DNA of 64,000 nt from Oegoconia quadripuncta (Eukaryota; Arthropoda; Insecta; Lepidoptera; Autostichidae), in the NCBI GenBank assembly GCA_949316235.1, contig OX438745.1, forward strand, positions 3,787,001-3,851,000, read 5' to 3'. This document shows positions 30,241-41,305 of the stretch, in pieces (position 1 is the first letter of the stretch; every line of letters begins with the position of its first letter). Position numbers and translations under genes: made by a program. The notes under the pieces were generated by a model. The model was not told the origin of the DNA. It did not search any database and was given only the letters and a program-made list of their open reading frames with translations.

Positions 30241-32509
30241 TATGTTACCTTTGTACTAGAATAATATTATTATTATTATGTGATAATGATGATGGAGTAT
30301 TAAAAGCTTGTGTTTACCTAAAAGTATTTTAATGTGGAACTTATTTCGATTACGTTAACTTGGAAGCTTTCTTTTTTAGAACTCCAAGTGACCGTAGACC
30401 GTAACCTCCTAAGTTATTAGCGACACTAGTGGTCTCAGTCAATCAAAAGTACCTACCCAGCTAAATACTTAGCTGACAGCAATAATTACCTTTTCGAACA
30501 ACATTACAGTTCACGAAACTTTCCTAATCAAAGACAACACAAGAAATAAGAAAAACAAATAATCCGATATTCACCCTCGTTAATATTTATTGGAAAAACT
30601 CTTCGGTGCGACTCGAATGCTTAACAATTTTCTAGGTGTCAAGTTACGCGAAGATACATTTTCACTATTACAATTGCAATATTAGTGAACCCGTATTCAT
30701 AACAGCAAAAGATTGAAAATTGTGAGACATTCCATTTATGGGACAGCAAAATGTATTCGCGCTACATTTTTCAGAGCAATTTTATGATTACAGTGAAAAT
30801 TCAAGACTTTAGTATCTGTGGCGTTGTAATAAGGTTGATTTCGGTGGATGGTGTTTATTTTCTGTTGGAAATGAGTCGTCGTGCGCATGATAATAGCATT
30901 TTTCGTATTAAAAGTTGTTCCGCCGCCTACATCTCTACGGGTATTGAAGATTATTTTCGCTAACTTGGAAAGCTGTGGTTAGAATGTAATGCATGTAAAA
31001 TTTCTTTTTTAGAGTACTTAGTACCTACGACAATATTCGCCTTGTCCGTCTATCTGTCGGTCACAACTAGACTTGACAACTCTTATACGGGAGACTAGAA
31101 ATGTATATGTCGTAGATAGCGACAGAATTTATTATTTCAATAATGAAATGAGTATCATAATACGCGGTTATCAATGGGAAGTGGGCCTGGTGGCGCTGGT
31201 ATCGCCGGAAATGGCGCGGTGACGACGTTAACAGTTATATTAGGTCTTCACATCGAAAATGGGACACACTTTGCTACCAGCCGTCGAAGGAGTCGGACCA
31301 CCACTGGACATCAACGACCGTGAGGGACTCTGATTACCTGCTACCATCGACGCTTGAAGAATCCGGTGAGTCGTTACTGAATAAGACTTTGATCATGGAA
31401 TTTGAGCAAGGAGGAACTATAGACAAGGTACGAGTTCCACAGAGTGCACGCGGGGGCCAAGTGTATGGCACGAGGGGCGTGCACATGTTTTCTCTTCAAC
31501 AGAAAGCATCTCAGGTTTCATGATTATAATCGAATGTGAATACGTTGACTATTCGCCTATATAGTTGTTTACAATAATATCGCCTTTGCCCGAGCCACCC
31601 TTTACAACGCACCTGGCACCGTCCCGGTTGCTAGCAACGCCTACACACCCACCCGGCGCATCTCCGACATATAATTATGCAAGACATAGCCAAAAAAGCG
31701 GGACTTGTACTACAAATGTACAGAAATTAATGAAAAATATTTGTAATATATTTTTTTTTGCTTTCATTTAAAATTTCAAATTAAATTGCCAATAAAGTTT
31801 TCATCTTATCTACTTATTACAAATAAAAAGTTGAATTTGAATGGGAAGTTTGTCTAACCTAAATTTGCCATAAAGCGGGACAACCCGTAGACATGTTTAG
31901 CGGGACGCATTATTTGAGCATTGAAAATGATCGTGACACAGCACAAACGCGTGGACCTGTGACGAAATTGGCTTGAACAGTTTCACCTATCATTGCATAG
32001 CTCGATTTTCATTAATATTTATAACAAGGTGAGCAGTAGATTCAATTTATTCTAGTTTTTATTGCAAATACGGATGGAAAGTAAATTGTAATCAATACTT
32101 TGATCAATTACCCATGCAAGTTAAGACATTTCTGCTAATTTTATATCTTACTTTAGAAAATATCTATTGCAAATTATAAATGTATCCTATAGATGGACAC
32201 TAGGACTTATAAATGTATAGTCCGATGGTGACGTTTTGAAATACCTACTTGATGTTCTAAAACTTTTTTTTCTACGTATCCCTTATTTTTCTTAGCCTTT
32301 CTGGAGTCATATAACCAAATAATATCAAATTAATTCTCGAATTAAAATAATTCTCATGACTGAGGAGGTTAATTTCCCCTCCTAAAAGGGGTCGAAGGGA
32401 AGATATAGGTACTAAAAACAAAATTGAATATCTCAGAAACAAGAACTCTAGAAAATTAAAATTGGCATGTAGGTATAGTCTGATTTTTGTTTATCCTCCT
32501 CCTGTCGCA
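30241..32509. other. unassigned DNA, 2.3 kb
   Basis: The longest featureless block. 31140..31525 is less AT-rich and has two consecutive openings (a 49-codon ATG frame at 31174 and a longer non-ATG frame at 31320) but no domain or splice structure recognised. AATAAAG at 31793 could be a transcript end. Treat as intergenic or intronic. Confidence 0.3.
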
Positions 32510-32877
32510 GAAGGTAAAGGAATCTAAGCCCATACAGCCATGTCTTGTTTCTCTGATTTCTTCAGTTTAGTAAAATCAGTCTCAGTCAAAACAAGTCATT
32601 CGTCGTGTACTTGGCTTACCTATACAGAGTCTAGTCACGGTCAAGTCATTCTTTAGTAAAGTGGCAGAATGCTTTCGAAAGATTTTAGCGGCTTCTTGTG
32701 GAAACGCGAAAGCTTCGTTACGCACTTTAATTTACCCTTTCCTTCACTTGTAAACCATCACTGACTTTTGCTGCACAATATTCTGCCATTAATAGCTTCA
32801 AAACTTAGAATGTACAAATTATAAGAAATAAAAACAAAAATGCAACATCACTCGCTGAGGTCCCGCCAAAAAGCCTG
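32510..32877 (-). repeat. Rep-1 copy 3 (inverted, alternative end)
   Basis: Shares the Rep-1 core (GTCACGGTCAAGTCATTCTT, CTTCGTTACGCACTTTAATT) and the end CGCTGAGGTCCCGCCAAAAA. Its other end is different from copies 1-2: GAATCTAAGCCCATACAGCC ATGTCTTG, shared with copy 4. Confidence 0.85.
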
Positions 32878-33330
32878 TTATAGTCTGAGTTTTTATTCCG
32901 TAGAATTCTGATAGCTATCAGTTTTCAGAACAGGATCATGCAATCGTCAACTTTAGCATTGTGAACTTCAACCCTGACATTGGCAGAATCATTGTGCACA
33001 ACGATGCAGCCATAACACTAAATTGGAATTGGAATGATACAAGTCAGCTGTCATAAACTGTAAATTCTGTTTTATCCAATGAGGGCGCCACGGTGTAGAT
33101 GCTATCTACATAGATAAGACGACATAAAAGCAGGTTATCTAAATGCACCATGTGTCAAAAGCAATGTATGCAACGCGAAATTAGTAATAGAGTCGAATAG
33201 AAAAATCGTTTATTTGACAACCGAACGACACATTAAATACATACAAATTGTACAATACTCGAAGGTACGGTCGCTCCCCAAAGACCAGCATGCCACCTTC
33301 AATATGACCTCTGCATAATAACGTACTCCA
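32878..33330. other. unassigned stretch
   Basis: No recognised content. Confidence 0.3.
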
Positions 33331-33478
33331 CACGGCATTTCACACAAACTTTGAAGTCAAAATATTTCGAAATGAATAGACCGATTCTAATGAAACTTTA
33401 TACGTATAAGCAGGATACATAGATCTAAAATTAGTAGAAAACATTTTGAATTATCGGATTAAAAAAAATAGAACCTTC
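33331..33478 (-). repeat. Rep-6 copy 2
   Basis: Inverted match to 541..697: CACACGGCATTTCACACAAA, TCGAAATGAATAGACCGATT, TTATACGTATAAGCAGGATA. Confidence 0.65.
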
Positions 33479-34194
33479 AGAAAAATTGCGGGTAGATAGT
33501 AGGTCATAAAACTACTCGAGTACATCTAATACAAACATTTCAAAATTAACAGCATTATAGAAAATAGCTGTGAAAGGTGTGAACGAAAATATACCGACCG
33601 ACATTCAAAAAGCGAACGCACATGACAAAATTAATCATCAGACAAATCGTACGAGAATCAAGAAACCATTAAAATAACCAATTCGTATTTGTGATCTCTA
33701 TTTTATCAACGAAAAACCACATCCACATTGAGTTTTGGACTCTATTTCATATTGGTCGAACGACATTTTTCGCGAGTACGACGTGTAAAATGATGTGTGT
33801 CGAGCATTTAATCACCTACAAAGACCTCTCTGATTCGTAGCTACATGCGCGTATTCAAAACTAACAAAAGAAAAAAGCAATCTTCCCAGATTGGCATTTG
33901 GGGGTCCACAAAAAGGGGCTCTCCTTTTAGGGGATATTGTTAGTACAGATTGAAAAGCGTTTTGTCGTCTATATGTTATTCGGTAATTTAGTGTTGCCCG
34001 ATTGAAATAACTGGGGTCGTGATTAGAAAGGTTTTATGGCGCATATGTGTGTGATTGATTGCTTTTTGCTGCCAGGAGCTTGGTTTTAACAAATTAAATT
34101 TCAATATTACCTAACACATTTACGAAAGAACTAGCCATGCAGTTGAATATTTCTTTATAAGGACCTACAGTGGATTAGTTAGTAGATATAGCCA
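33479..34194. other. unassigned AT-rich DNA
   Basis: No recognised content. Confidence 0.3.
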
Positions 34195-34303
34195 CCGGGC
34201 TATACCCGGGCTATAACCTACCGAGGTTAGTAAGTTGAAGTGGCTGTGGGCAGGGCACATAGCTCGTAGAACTGATACAAGGAGAACGGCCGATCTGCAC
34301 TAG

Positions 34304-34759
34304 GGCCCGTATTAATAAACCATTCTCAATATTAAGAACAGTCTTGTGATCGGTCTCAAGTAAACGTGTTGATTAATAAACCTAACTTGAGACCTGAAAA
34401 GCACGTGCATACTCAAGCAATATTCACTTGAGAGGTGTTTTTTTTATGCACAACGGGTTAGCACTTGACCTCAATCACACCTGACTGACCCGGAGGGCCA
34501 AATAATTTGAGGAACTGGCTCTCTTATCTCTGACAACCGGATCACAACAATGCTATTAATTCACGTATTAATAAACGAAACTCAAGACTATCATTCATTC
34601 GCCGCTGAGGCGAATACTTAAGAAGTGATCTGAGCTGAGTAGACATCAAGATTGGTTTATAAATTAGTACGGAGCTAGAGATAGCGTCAACTGCTTAAGA
34701 CGCGTGTCGGTTGATACAGCCTCAAGACTTCTATTGAGATTGGTTTATTAACACGGGCC
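34304..34759 (+). mobile_element. TIR-A element with SINE-A inside, flanked by TAG
   Basis: Left GGCCCGTATTAATAAACCAT, right GGTTTATTAACACGGGCC; TAG on both sides (34301..34303 and 34760..34762), a candidate 3-bp target duplication of PIF/Harbinger style. Internal landmarks as in 12256. The element is interrupted by SINE-A at 34437..34560; without it the length would be about 330 bp. Confidence 0.85.
34437..34560 (-). mobile_element. SINE-A fragment inside TIR-A
   Basis: Reversed poly(A), TTGACCTCAATCACACCTGA, then a direct jump to CTGACCCGGAGGGCC (an internal deletion of about 36 bp relative to other copies) and on to ATCACAACAATGCTATTAAT. Intact TIR-A copies at 12256 and 56098 show the empty site. 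Confidence 0.9.
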
Positions 34760-35037
34760 TAGGAGCATGACAGACGAGATAAATGTTTATTTCGCGCGAG
34801 ATTTGTCCTGCTCATTCGCTTTGACGAAATATACCTACAACTATCCTACTCTCATGTCGCGTCGCACGCGACCAATGATGTCATGCTACGGGGGTAGGTC
34901 GAGTTCGCGGGAAGTCGATGGATGCAGGCCGCTTATAACCAGTCGCTCTGGAAATCTATGGGGGAGGCCTATGTTCAGCTGTGGATGTCCTATAGCTGAT
35001 ATGCTGATGAATAATTTATCGATATTTATTAAATAAA

Positions 35038-35320
35038 TAAATATAAATAAATATTCTTAGACATACACACAGCGCCATCTAGTTCCACAGTAAGCAACTA
35101 TAGGCTTGTGTTGTGGATACCAAATGGTTGATATACTACATAAATACATTTTTAAAAGTAAATAAAAAGTAAATAAATACTTATTACAAATGAAAAACAT
35201 CCATAACTCAGGTACACATGTCCGTATTCATCACACAAACATATGCCCCTAGCGGGATTCGAACCCGCAACCTTTTGGTATAGTGATCAGAGTTGCTAAC
35301 CACTACACCAAACAGGGTCG
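35038..35320 (-). mobile_element. SINE-C, full-length
   Basis: Minus-strand head CTGTTTGGTGTAGTGGTTAG with A box and GGTTGCGGGTTCGAATCCCG with B box, then TAGGGGCATATGTTTGTGTG. Body contains GTTGCTTACTGTGGAACTAG and ends with TTTATTTATA-type repeats. Reference copy for the family. A small duplication (AAGTAAATAAA twice) lies at about 35157. Confidence 0.9.
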
Positions 35321-35384
35321 TCTATTTCTATTTATTTATTGTTTATAAAATTGTGCCGATAGCGCTCGGGAGCGTATAAAGGTT

Positions 35385-35495
35385 CGTTTTCTTCTTCGTG
35401 TCAATGCGTCCAATCATATTTGATCCGCCCAGAATTCAGCCACAACTACAGTGTTGTCTGCAGCCACTTAAAGGTCCTCCGTGCCACAGGTGGAG
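35385..35495 (+). repeat. Rep-7 copy 2
   Basis: See 27930: the shared order is CGTGTCAATGCG, CGCCCA, CAGC, AAAGGT and CTCC. Confidence 0.5.
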
Positions 35496-35911
35496 GGGCA
35501 TGCAAAAAGCTTCGTAATATACATATATTTCTACTTAAATGTGGTCAGTTATACCTGAAAAAAGTTTCCAATTTAAAATTCAAATGAAAACATTCTAAAA
35601 TTCAAATAACGAACATTGGAGCCCAAGTCATATGCAGAACCGTTACTCATTTTCCCATTCATTTCGCACTGCATCCATTGGATTTGAAATTCGAACTGAG
35701 AACGGCGAATGGACTGCGTTCCGTTCTTTGTAGACCTCCAATTTGGCTGATTGACGCGTTCGGCTTCAATTTTCAAAGCTCAAAGACAGTATGATATTAC
35801 GTACCTTTGCAGGCACAACACAACCAAAGAACTATTGTGTGGCACAATTTCAAATTGAAAACTGCTACAAAAATGGTGATACAGATCGTCTGTGCGAAAG
35901 CATACGTCATT
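35496..35911. other. unassigned stretch
   Basis: No recognised content. Confidence 0.3.
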
Positions 35912-36278
35912 AGGCTTTTTGGCGGGATCTCGGCGAGTGAAGTTGCAATTTTCTTTATAATTCTTATAATTTGTGCATTCTGACTTTTAAAGCTTAATAA
36001 TTGCAGAATATTGTCCAGCAAAAGTTAGTGATGGTGTATAAGTGAAGGGAAGTGTAAATTAAAGTGCGTAACGGAACTTTCGGGTTCCCACAAGAAGCCG
36101 CCAAAATCTTTTGTAAAGCATTCTGTCACTTTACTGAAGAATTACTTGACCGTGACTAGACTCTGTATACGCCAAGTATGCGACGAATTACTTATTTTGA
36201 CTGAGGCTGACTTATAAACTGAAGAAATAAGATAAATAAGACATGGCTGTGTGGTCTTAGATCCCTTTGCCTCCACCG
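35912..36278 (+). repeat. Rep-1 copy 4 (alternative end)
   Basis: Begins TAGGCTTTTTGGCGGGATCT, same core as 6272, ends AAGACATGGCTGTGTGGTCT TAGATCCCTTTGCC. The ending pairs with copy 3 rather than with copies 1 and 2. Confidence 0.85.
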
Positions 36279-36747
36279 AGAGGAGAGAATAAAACGAAAA
36301 AAAGACCATGAAAATGAATAAAAAATTATTCTTATGAAGATTGTATTCCATACAAAAAAAACATAGTATACTCACTAAATGGAAACTTCGATATTTTATA
36401 AATGTTAATTTTGTCTAACTGAAAACAAGATTTAATTTTATTGATATTTTAGAATCATGATATCTCGTTCTTATTAGTCTAGGAAGAATAGGTCCACTGA
36501 ATATTTCTATGTTCCTAACTGTACACAAATATAGGCACTCTACCTATCACAACTGAATACCGTGAATATGCCGAATAATATTCCGACACAAAGGGAACTG
36601 TACAAGAGAATTCCATCACAGCTACGCCCGCAAAGCATTACTGGTACACGTGATAAAAAAATGGAAAAATTCGACTTATCCGCAGCTTTTTGGTTCTTTA
36701 GGCCAGCGTTTCCTAAACTGGGCTCGTCTAATGTTTAACCAAACCCA
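36279..36747. other. unassigned AT-rich DNA
   Basis: No recognised content. Confidence 0.3.
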
Positions 36748-37040
36748 ACCCTTGGCTCAATGTAAACAACATTGGGTTTACGATTCGGAGGTCGCGGGTT
36801 CGATCCCCAGCGGGGTACATGTTTAAGTACTCGGTTTGGTTGGTGGTAGATCATTTCAAATCCATCTTATCTAAATCTGCCGCCAAGCAGCAGTGTCGAT
36901 AGCATTGTTGTGTTCCGGTTGTCAGAGATAAGATAAATGTGTTGGGGTTTCTGGGTCAGTACACTTCCACCTTCGACCTCTTCTTCACTTAACATCAGGT
37001 GTGATTGAGGCCAAGTACCAACCCGTTGTGCATAAAAAAA
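36748..37040 (+). mobile_element. SINE-A with 8-bp target duplication
   Basis: Head TTGGCTCAATGTAAACAACA (A box) and GGTCGCGGGTTCGATCCCCA (B box); a shortened body lacking about 20 bp around the TGTCCGCCTGGCTAGC segment; poly(A) at 37034. AACCCAAC stands before the head and after the poly(A), a good target-site duplication showing retroposition. Confidence 0.92.
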
Positions 37041-37194
37041 ACAACCCAACGAAAAACTACTGGTGCCATGTATTTAACTAAGTGTATAAAGAATATTATA
37101 AGGTTTAGATTTTATGCAATAATTATTATGAGCACAAAAATAAAATGTATACCGCTTGGTTTCCCGTACTTAAGAACAGAACCAACCCGTTTCT

Positions 37195-37420
37195 TCCGTT
37201 GATGTAGTGGATAGCGACCCATCAGCGAAACCAACGCTCGAAAGTTCGAATCCCGCGAGAGGTATATGTTTGTGTGATGAATACGAACATTTATTCCCGA
37301 GTCATGGGTGTTTATATAAATATTTGTGTATGTTTATCCGTTATCTAGTTTCCATAGCACAAGCTTTACTTAGTTTAGGAATGGATTATTGGTGTAAGTG
37401 ACCGAAATATTTATTTTTTA
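37195..37420 (+). mobile_element. SINE-B copy
   Basis: Head CCGTTGATGTAGTGGATAGC and GAAAGTTCGAATCCCGCGAG (B box with one change), body as at 13752, end TAAGTGACCGAAATATTTAT. Moderately diverged. Confidence 0.88.
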
Positions 37421-37427
37421 TCATAAA

Positions 37428-37545
37428 ACATATCCTATGACACTCTAGGGATTAAGACGAATCGAATGACACCTTGCACTTCAATATCGATCGAGCCGTG
37501 TAGGCTGCAGGAGGTAATAAAGAAATCTACATACATACATACACT
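37428..37545 (+). repeat. Rep-2 copy 4, partial
   Basis: ATCCTATGACACTCTAGGGA, TTAAGACGAATCGAATGACA and CGAGCCGTGTAGGCTGCAGG. The CGGGCGCC part is absent. Starts right after SINE-B. Confidence 0.7.
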
Positions 37546-37599
37546 TGAAAAACATTAACCTCCTTTTTAGGACTGTCGGGTAAAAAAGAAAATAATAGA

Positions 37600-37765
37600 C
37601 TGGATATCGCCGAGCTGTTCATGTATATGCATTGTTATCATCCAGATAGGTAGATTTTATAATAGCCTTTGGCACACAGCTTCCGCCTAATGGGGGTTTT
37701 AAATTTATTTATAAGCAAATTTTGAAGTCTATGGAAACTTATTATAAAAGCGTATACATCGTCCC
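37600..37765 (-). mobile_element. LINE ORF2 C-terminal fragment
   Basis: Reversed GTTATCATCCAGATAGGTAG ATTTTATAATAGCC corresponds to the same place as the KGYYKI.DYL.D end of the LINE at 41825. It also retains AAGCGTATACATCGTCCC (the CIRFYN-type residues). No tail. Confidence 0.7.
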
Positions 37766-37794
37766 TTGAATGATTTAGTGAGTTGCATGCTACG

Positions 37795-38000
37795 CTATAT
37801 CTTGTCGGTGGAGATTTTTCCATATCTCTCTGCTCTCCGCCTTCCTCTTGATCTCCTGATACGACACGACGTTCAACTTCTCTTTCATCTGCTGCATGTA
37901 GCTTATACTCGGTCTTCCTCTTTTTCTTTTCCCCTCTATTCTTCCTTCTATTATGGTTTTGATGAAATCATCGTATCGTATAAGGCGTCCCAGCTACACT
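37795..38000 (-). mobile_element. RTE-like LINE C-terminus, fourth lineage
   Basis: Uninterrupted minus-strand frame LIRYDDFIKTIIEGRIEGKR, KRGRPSISYMQQMKEKLNVV and SYQEIKRKAESREIWK over roughly 65 codons. The 'GR.EGKR.RGRP...Y' region is characteristic of LINE ends of the RTE/L2-like type. Truncated on both sides. Confidence 0.75.
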
Positions 38001-38759
38001 ATAGAACAAACTAAAATAATTACCTATGTAAAATGGCTATCCGGTCAGCCTTTTCCTCAAAAACATTGGAGCTCACAGTATGTTGTATGTTGATGTTGAA
38101 TGAATGATTTGTGGTTTTGTGAGTTAATGAAGTTAAATACCTACATCTTGTTGCTTCTTTTCTATTCAATCTAGAAGATCACATACAATTCCTGTAAAGA
38201 TCAATATAGTTTGAAGTTGATATTCCTGATTGAATATTTTAATAAGTCAAAGGCATGCCGGGCTTATGTCAAAGTACCGCATCTAAGCTCAACAACTACG
38301 AGCTCTGTTTATGGTTCACTACGTTTACAAGTAGCTTCGTGAAGCTTTCTGTGTTCCTAAGGGTTTAGGCGGCAAAGTTTGAGGAACGCTGCTATAAGCT
38401 AATGCGTTTTCACATGTATTCGGTCTGACATAGATATTGTACGTAGGTTCGTCCTGTCGACATACCCTGCAGAATTTTAGGAGTTCTGCGTTCATATTGT
38501 AGAGATATCAAATTCGAGCCCCACATTGGGCGCCAGATCATGATATGACAACAGGTCACGTGCTCCGCTAAATTAATGCTTAAAAGCGGATTCCTTCAAC
38601 CAACTCAGTATCTGTTTGTCCCACAGCACCACAATCATAGTGCTGACTTCGTGGGCCTATCTTAAAAGTTAAGCAACGTCACCTTTACTTTTTATTCACA
38701 ACAGCAAGCAAGTGACGAGAGGGCGAAGAAGTTATCTAGGCCGCTAAGTTTAATACATC
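38001..38759. other. unassigned stretch
   Basis: No recognised content. Confidence 0.3.
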
Positions 38760-38829
38760 GCAAATGAGGTAAGTCTCACGATTACTTTTTTGTACATTCA
38801 ACAAATACATTTTAAGTTTAGCTTTAAAA

Positions 38830-39312
38830 TTTTTGCAGCTCCCTAATTGGAGGTGGCAAGTTATTCTAGGATTTCGTTGCATTATATCGGAAACTTCCTC
38901 GAAATGCCATTGTTCTGAAACGTGGTAGTATAAGATCCTGCAGCCCTCGACGGGTATGTGATGCAGTCACGCAGCCACTTCAACTTGCCATACAGGTACG
39001 ACGGTTGTGCGACTTAACAATATTGACGGAAGCGAAGCTAAATGCAATTCTTTTCGAGGAGCCATTTTAAGGAGATTTGCTTCGTTCAAAAAAGGAGTCA
39101 CGTGCGAGCGACGTGGAACATTAAAGCAGAAGCAAGCGTTCTGCACTCCTTGGACAAGCCTAGCAGTACGTGCCAACAACCTTAGACCATTAACCTTGGT
39201 CATTCTGTATGGCAATTTAAACCGGGCGCAGGCGTTCTGCACTCGTTGGACAAGCCTAGCAGTACGTGCCAACACCGTTCTACCATAAACCTTGGTCACT
39301 CTGTATGGCAAT
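38830..39312 (-). mobile_element. Jockey-like LINE ORF2 C-terminus with 96-bp internal duplication
   Basis: The minus strand encodes LARTARLVQRVQNACARF twice (second copy LLARTARLVQGVQNACFCF), followed by VPRRSHVTPFLNEANLLKMA and, past a frame change near 38970, LPRFRTMAFRGSFRYNATKS, a stop, NNLPPPIRELQ. The repeat period is 96 bp (32 codons). Without the duplication this is the normal order of a LINE C-terminus. It ends at 39312, where an opposite-strand LINE begins. Confidence 0.8.
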
Positions 39313-39480
39313 TAAAATATTTAATAACCTACCTGACGTTTTTAAAACATTACCATTATATCAATTTAAACGTAAACTCTTCGAATGGCTTCTGGACAAA
39401 CGCTATTACAGTGTGAATGAATTTCTCAATGACAAATTTAAAATGAAATCATAAAGCTTGACATGGATAAATTGAATCGT
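39305..39480 (+). mobile_element. LINE ORF2 C-terminus
   Basis: Plus-strand AIKIFNNLPDVFKTLPLYQF, KRKLFEWLLDKRYYSVNEFL and NDKFKMKS stop. Same family as the minus-strand fragment at 14700. It is head-to-head with the LINE at 38830..39312; the junction falls near 39312. Confidence 0.8.
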
Positions 39481-39585
39481 ATAAATAAAAATTATTATGT
39501 CATTCATTGTGTACCTATGTATAACACTGAATAATTATGTTTATTGCTGAATTTATTTTTATGGTGTTTATAGAATCACAATGTT

Positions 39586-39592
<7 letters not shown>

Positions 39593-39636
<44 letters not shown>
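39593..39636. repeat. (TA)22 microsatellite
   Basis: Twenty-two uninterrupted TA units, flanked by AATTA-type sequence on both sides. Likely polymorphic in length. Confidence 0.98.
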
Positions 39637-39640
<4 letters not shown>

Positions 39641-39764
39641 GGTAACTGACATTTCTAACATTTAGATACAAATCTAAAAACCTCCGAAAGACTATAATAT
39701 CATCCAAATACAGTAGTTTGGTGTACACGTATTTGTGATATCATAGTCAACACAGTAGTGTTAA

Positions 39765-39925
39765 AGCTTTATGTCTTCTAAATGACTTAATCGATTTTCA
39801 TCATATATGGCTAAGAAACTGTCCCCACTCAATTTGGACAAAACTGAGGTCCAGATAAATACACACACATACACACAACGCCGTCAAACACATAATACCC
39901 ATCGGTTTTCATCGGAGGTAAAAAA
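39765..39925. repeat. Rep-3 copy
   Basis: GACTTAATCGATTTTCATCA, ATGGCTAAGAAACTGTCCCC, ATACCCATCGGTTTTCATCG. Better preserved 3' side than the 18360 copy, with an ACACACAC patch at about 39862. Confidence 0.65.
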
Positions 39926-40284
39926 CGGAGAAACACCCAAATAATGAACACTTTCAGTACCTCATTAATCACGATAACGAGTCGCCGCGGCTATCTTGAA
40001 ACTTATCCTGTTCAAAAATCCCTTTTAACTCGAATCCAATTTCTTAATTCAAATTTTCAAATGTTTCCTTCTATCCTAGGGGACGGAATTTAAACTTGGA
40101 ATTACTTGGAAAACGCACTGGCCGATAACTGTAAGCAGTGATGATACAATGAATGTAGAGGCGGCATTTTGGGTACTAATAATAACTAAAGCATCTTTGC
40201 CGTGTTGAAATTAATCATAGCATTTAACTTTCTTCTCGTAATATTGGTTTTATAATGTTTGTATAACCTGTTCGTAGCGACGAA
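39926..40284. other. unassigned stretch
   Basis: No recognised content. Confidence 0.3.
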
Positions 40285-40520
40285 CTGTTTGGTGAGTCTT
40301 TAGAAACTCTGACTGCTATAAGTACCAAAAAGTCGCGGATTCGAATCCCGCTAGGGGCATATGTTTGTATGATGAATACAGTCATGTGTACAGTCATTTG
40401 TATATGTATTTATATACAAAAAAATATATATTCAATCACCAAGTACCCATAATACAAGCCTAGTCGCTTAGTGTGGAACTAGATGGCGATGTATGTATGT
40501 GCAAAGATATTTATTTATAA
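40285..40520 (+). mobile_element. SINE-C copy
   Basis: Plus-oriented: AACTGTTTGGTGAGTCTTTA (decayed A box), AAGTCGCGGATTCGAATCCC (B box), GCTAGGGGCATATGTTTGTA, and end GTGTGGAACTAGATGGCGAT. Followed at once by a reversed SINE-A. Confidence 0.85.
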
Positions 40521-40526
40521 AATAGG

Positions 40527-40676
40527 TTTTTTATGCACAACGGGTTTGCACTTGACCTCAATCATACCTAATGTTAAGTGAAGATGAGGTCGAAGGTGAA
40601 GCGTACTGACCTGGCAAGCCCATCTTATTTGGGGAACTGGCTATCTTATCTCTGACAACTGGAACAGGACATGTAA
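40527..40676 (-). mobile_element. SINE-A, 5'-truncated copy
   Basis: TTTTATGCACAACGGGTTTG, CACTTGACCTCAATCATACC to CTTATCTCTGACAACTGGAA. Inserted within a few bases of the SINE-C end. Confidence 0.88.
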
Positions 40677-41305
40677 CAGAAAAAAGAATTTTTAATATTT
40701 TGTTATTTAGGAGGCAATATGGATACGATAGCATTGTCGTTTTCAAACATCCATGCTACCTGTAGGTAGGCACATAAGTAAATATTCCAAGATTTAGATG
40801 AGACAGATGTCCTATTTGTTAATATTCTGTGGCCACAATATGACCCTATTTCCAACGGGATAAAACCGCTCACACACATATTTATTTGATTTATTTATTG
40901 TGTTAGCTAACATTTATAACTATTTATATCAAATGTACATCCTTAAAAATACTTTTCTTCACATTTCTATAAGAAATTTAAGAAAAAATATTTACCCCAA
41001 CCGACATAATTTTATATAGGTACCACATCCATGTCACATCCATTTGCCATCTAGTCTACATCATTTAAAATTCGAATTGCGAACAGCAGTAGAACACGCG
41101 CGATATCCATCTCGCGGGGCCAGCGCGGGCCGGACCATAGATTGTAATTACCAAGGAGCTTGATTAGCAAGGAGTCTTCATAATTACTTAAAATTTACTT
41201 GTGTTTCTCCGCGACGAAGCGACGCTTTTAGAGATAAGTACATGCGGTTGGAATTTATATGGATAAGACCCTTAATTATTTCATTTTATTTCAGAATAGA
41301 TGGGA
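40677..41305. other. unassigned stretch
   Basis: AT-rich, with one GC-rich patch at 41095..41135 (CGATATCCATCTCGCGGGGC). Not recognised. Confidence 0.3.

Larger units (their letters stand above)
34195..35000 (+). mobile_element. RTE-type LINE C-terminus, host of a nested insertion
   Basis: Before the insert the plus strand encodes LTEVSKLKWLWAGHIARRTD TRRTADL (34216..34297). After it, about 34915..34985 encodes MQAAYNQSLWKSMGEAYVQL W and a stop, a standard RTE ending. Between them lie TIR-A (34304..34759) and about 150 bp of unassigned sequence. 5'-truncated and dead. Confidence 0.8.

Noticed and set aside
31174..31523. Two consecutive openings (49 codons from ATG, then a non-ATG frame)
   Set aside because: Glycine-rich start and mild GC content are suggestive, but no similarity, no splice sites and no continuation were found.
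36790..36825. tRNA genes at the many A-box/B-box sites (for example here, 13805, 35260, 54650)
   Set aside because: All sit in repeated SINE heads with non-tRNA bodies; no clean cloverleaf with matched acceptor stem was seen.
39593..39636. TA microsatellite as a functional element
   Set aside because: Ordinary dinucleotide slippage; only noted as a repeat.
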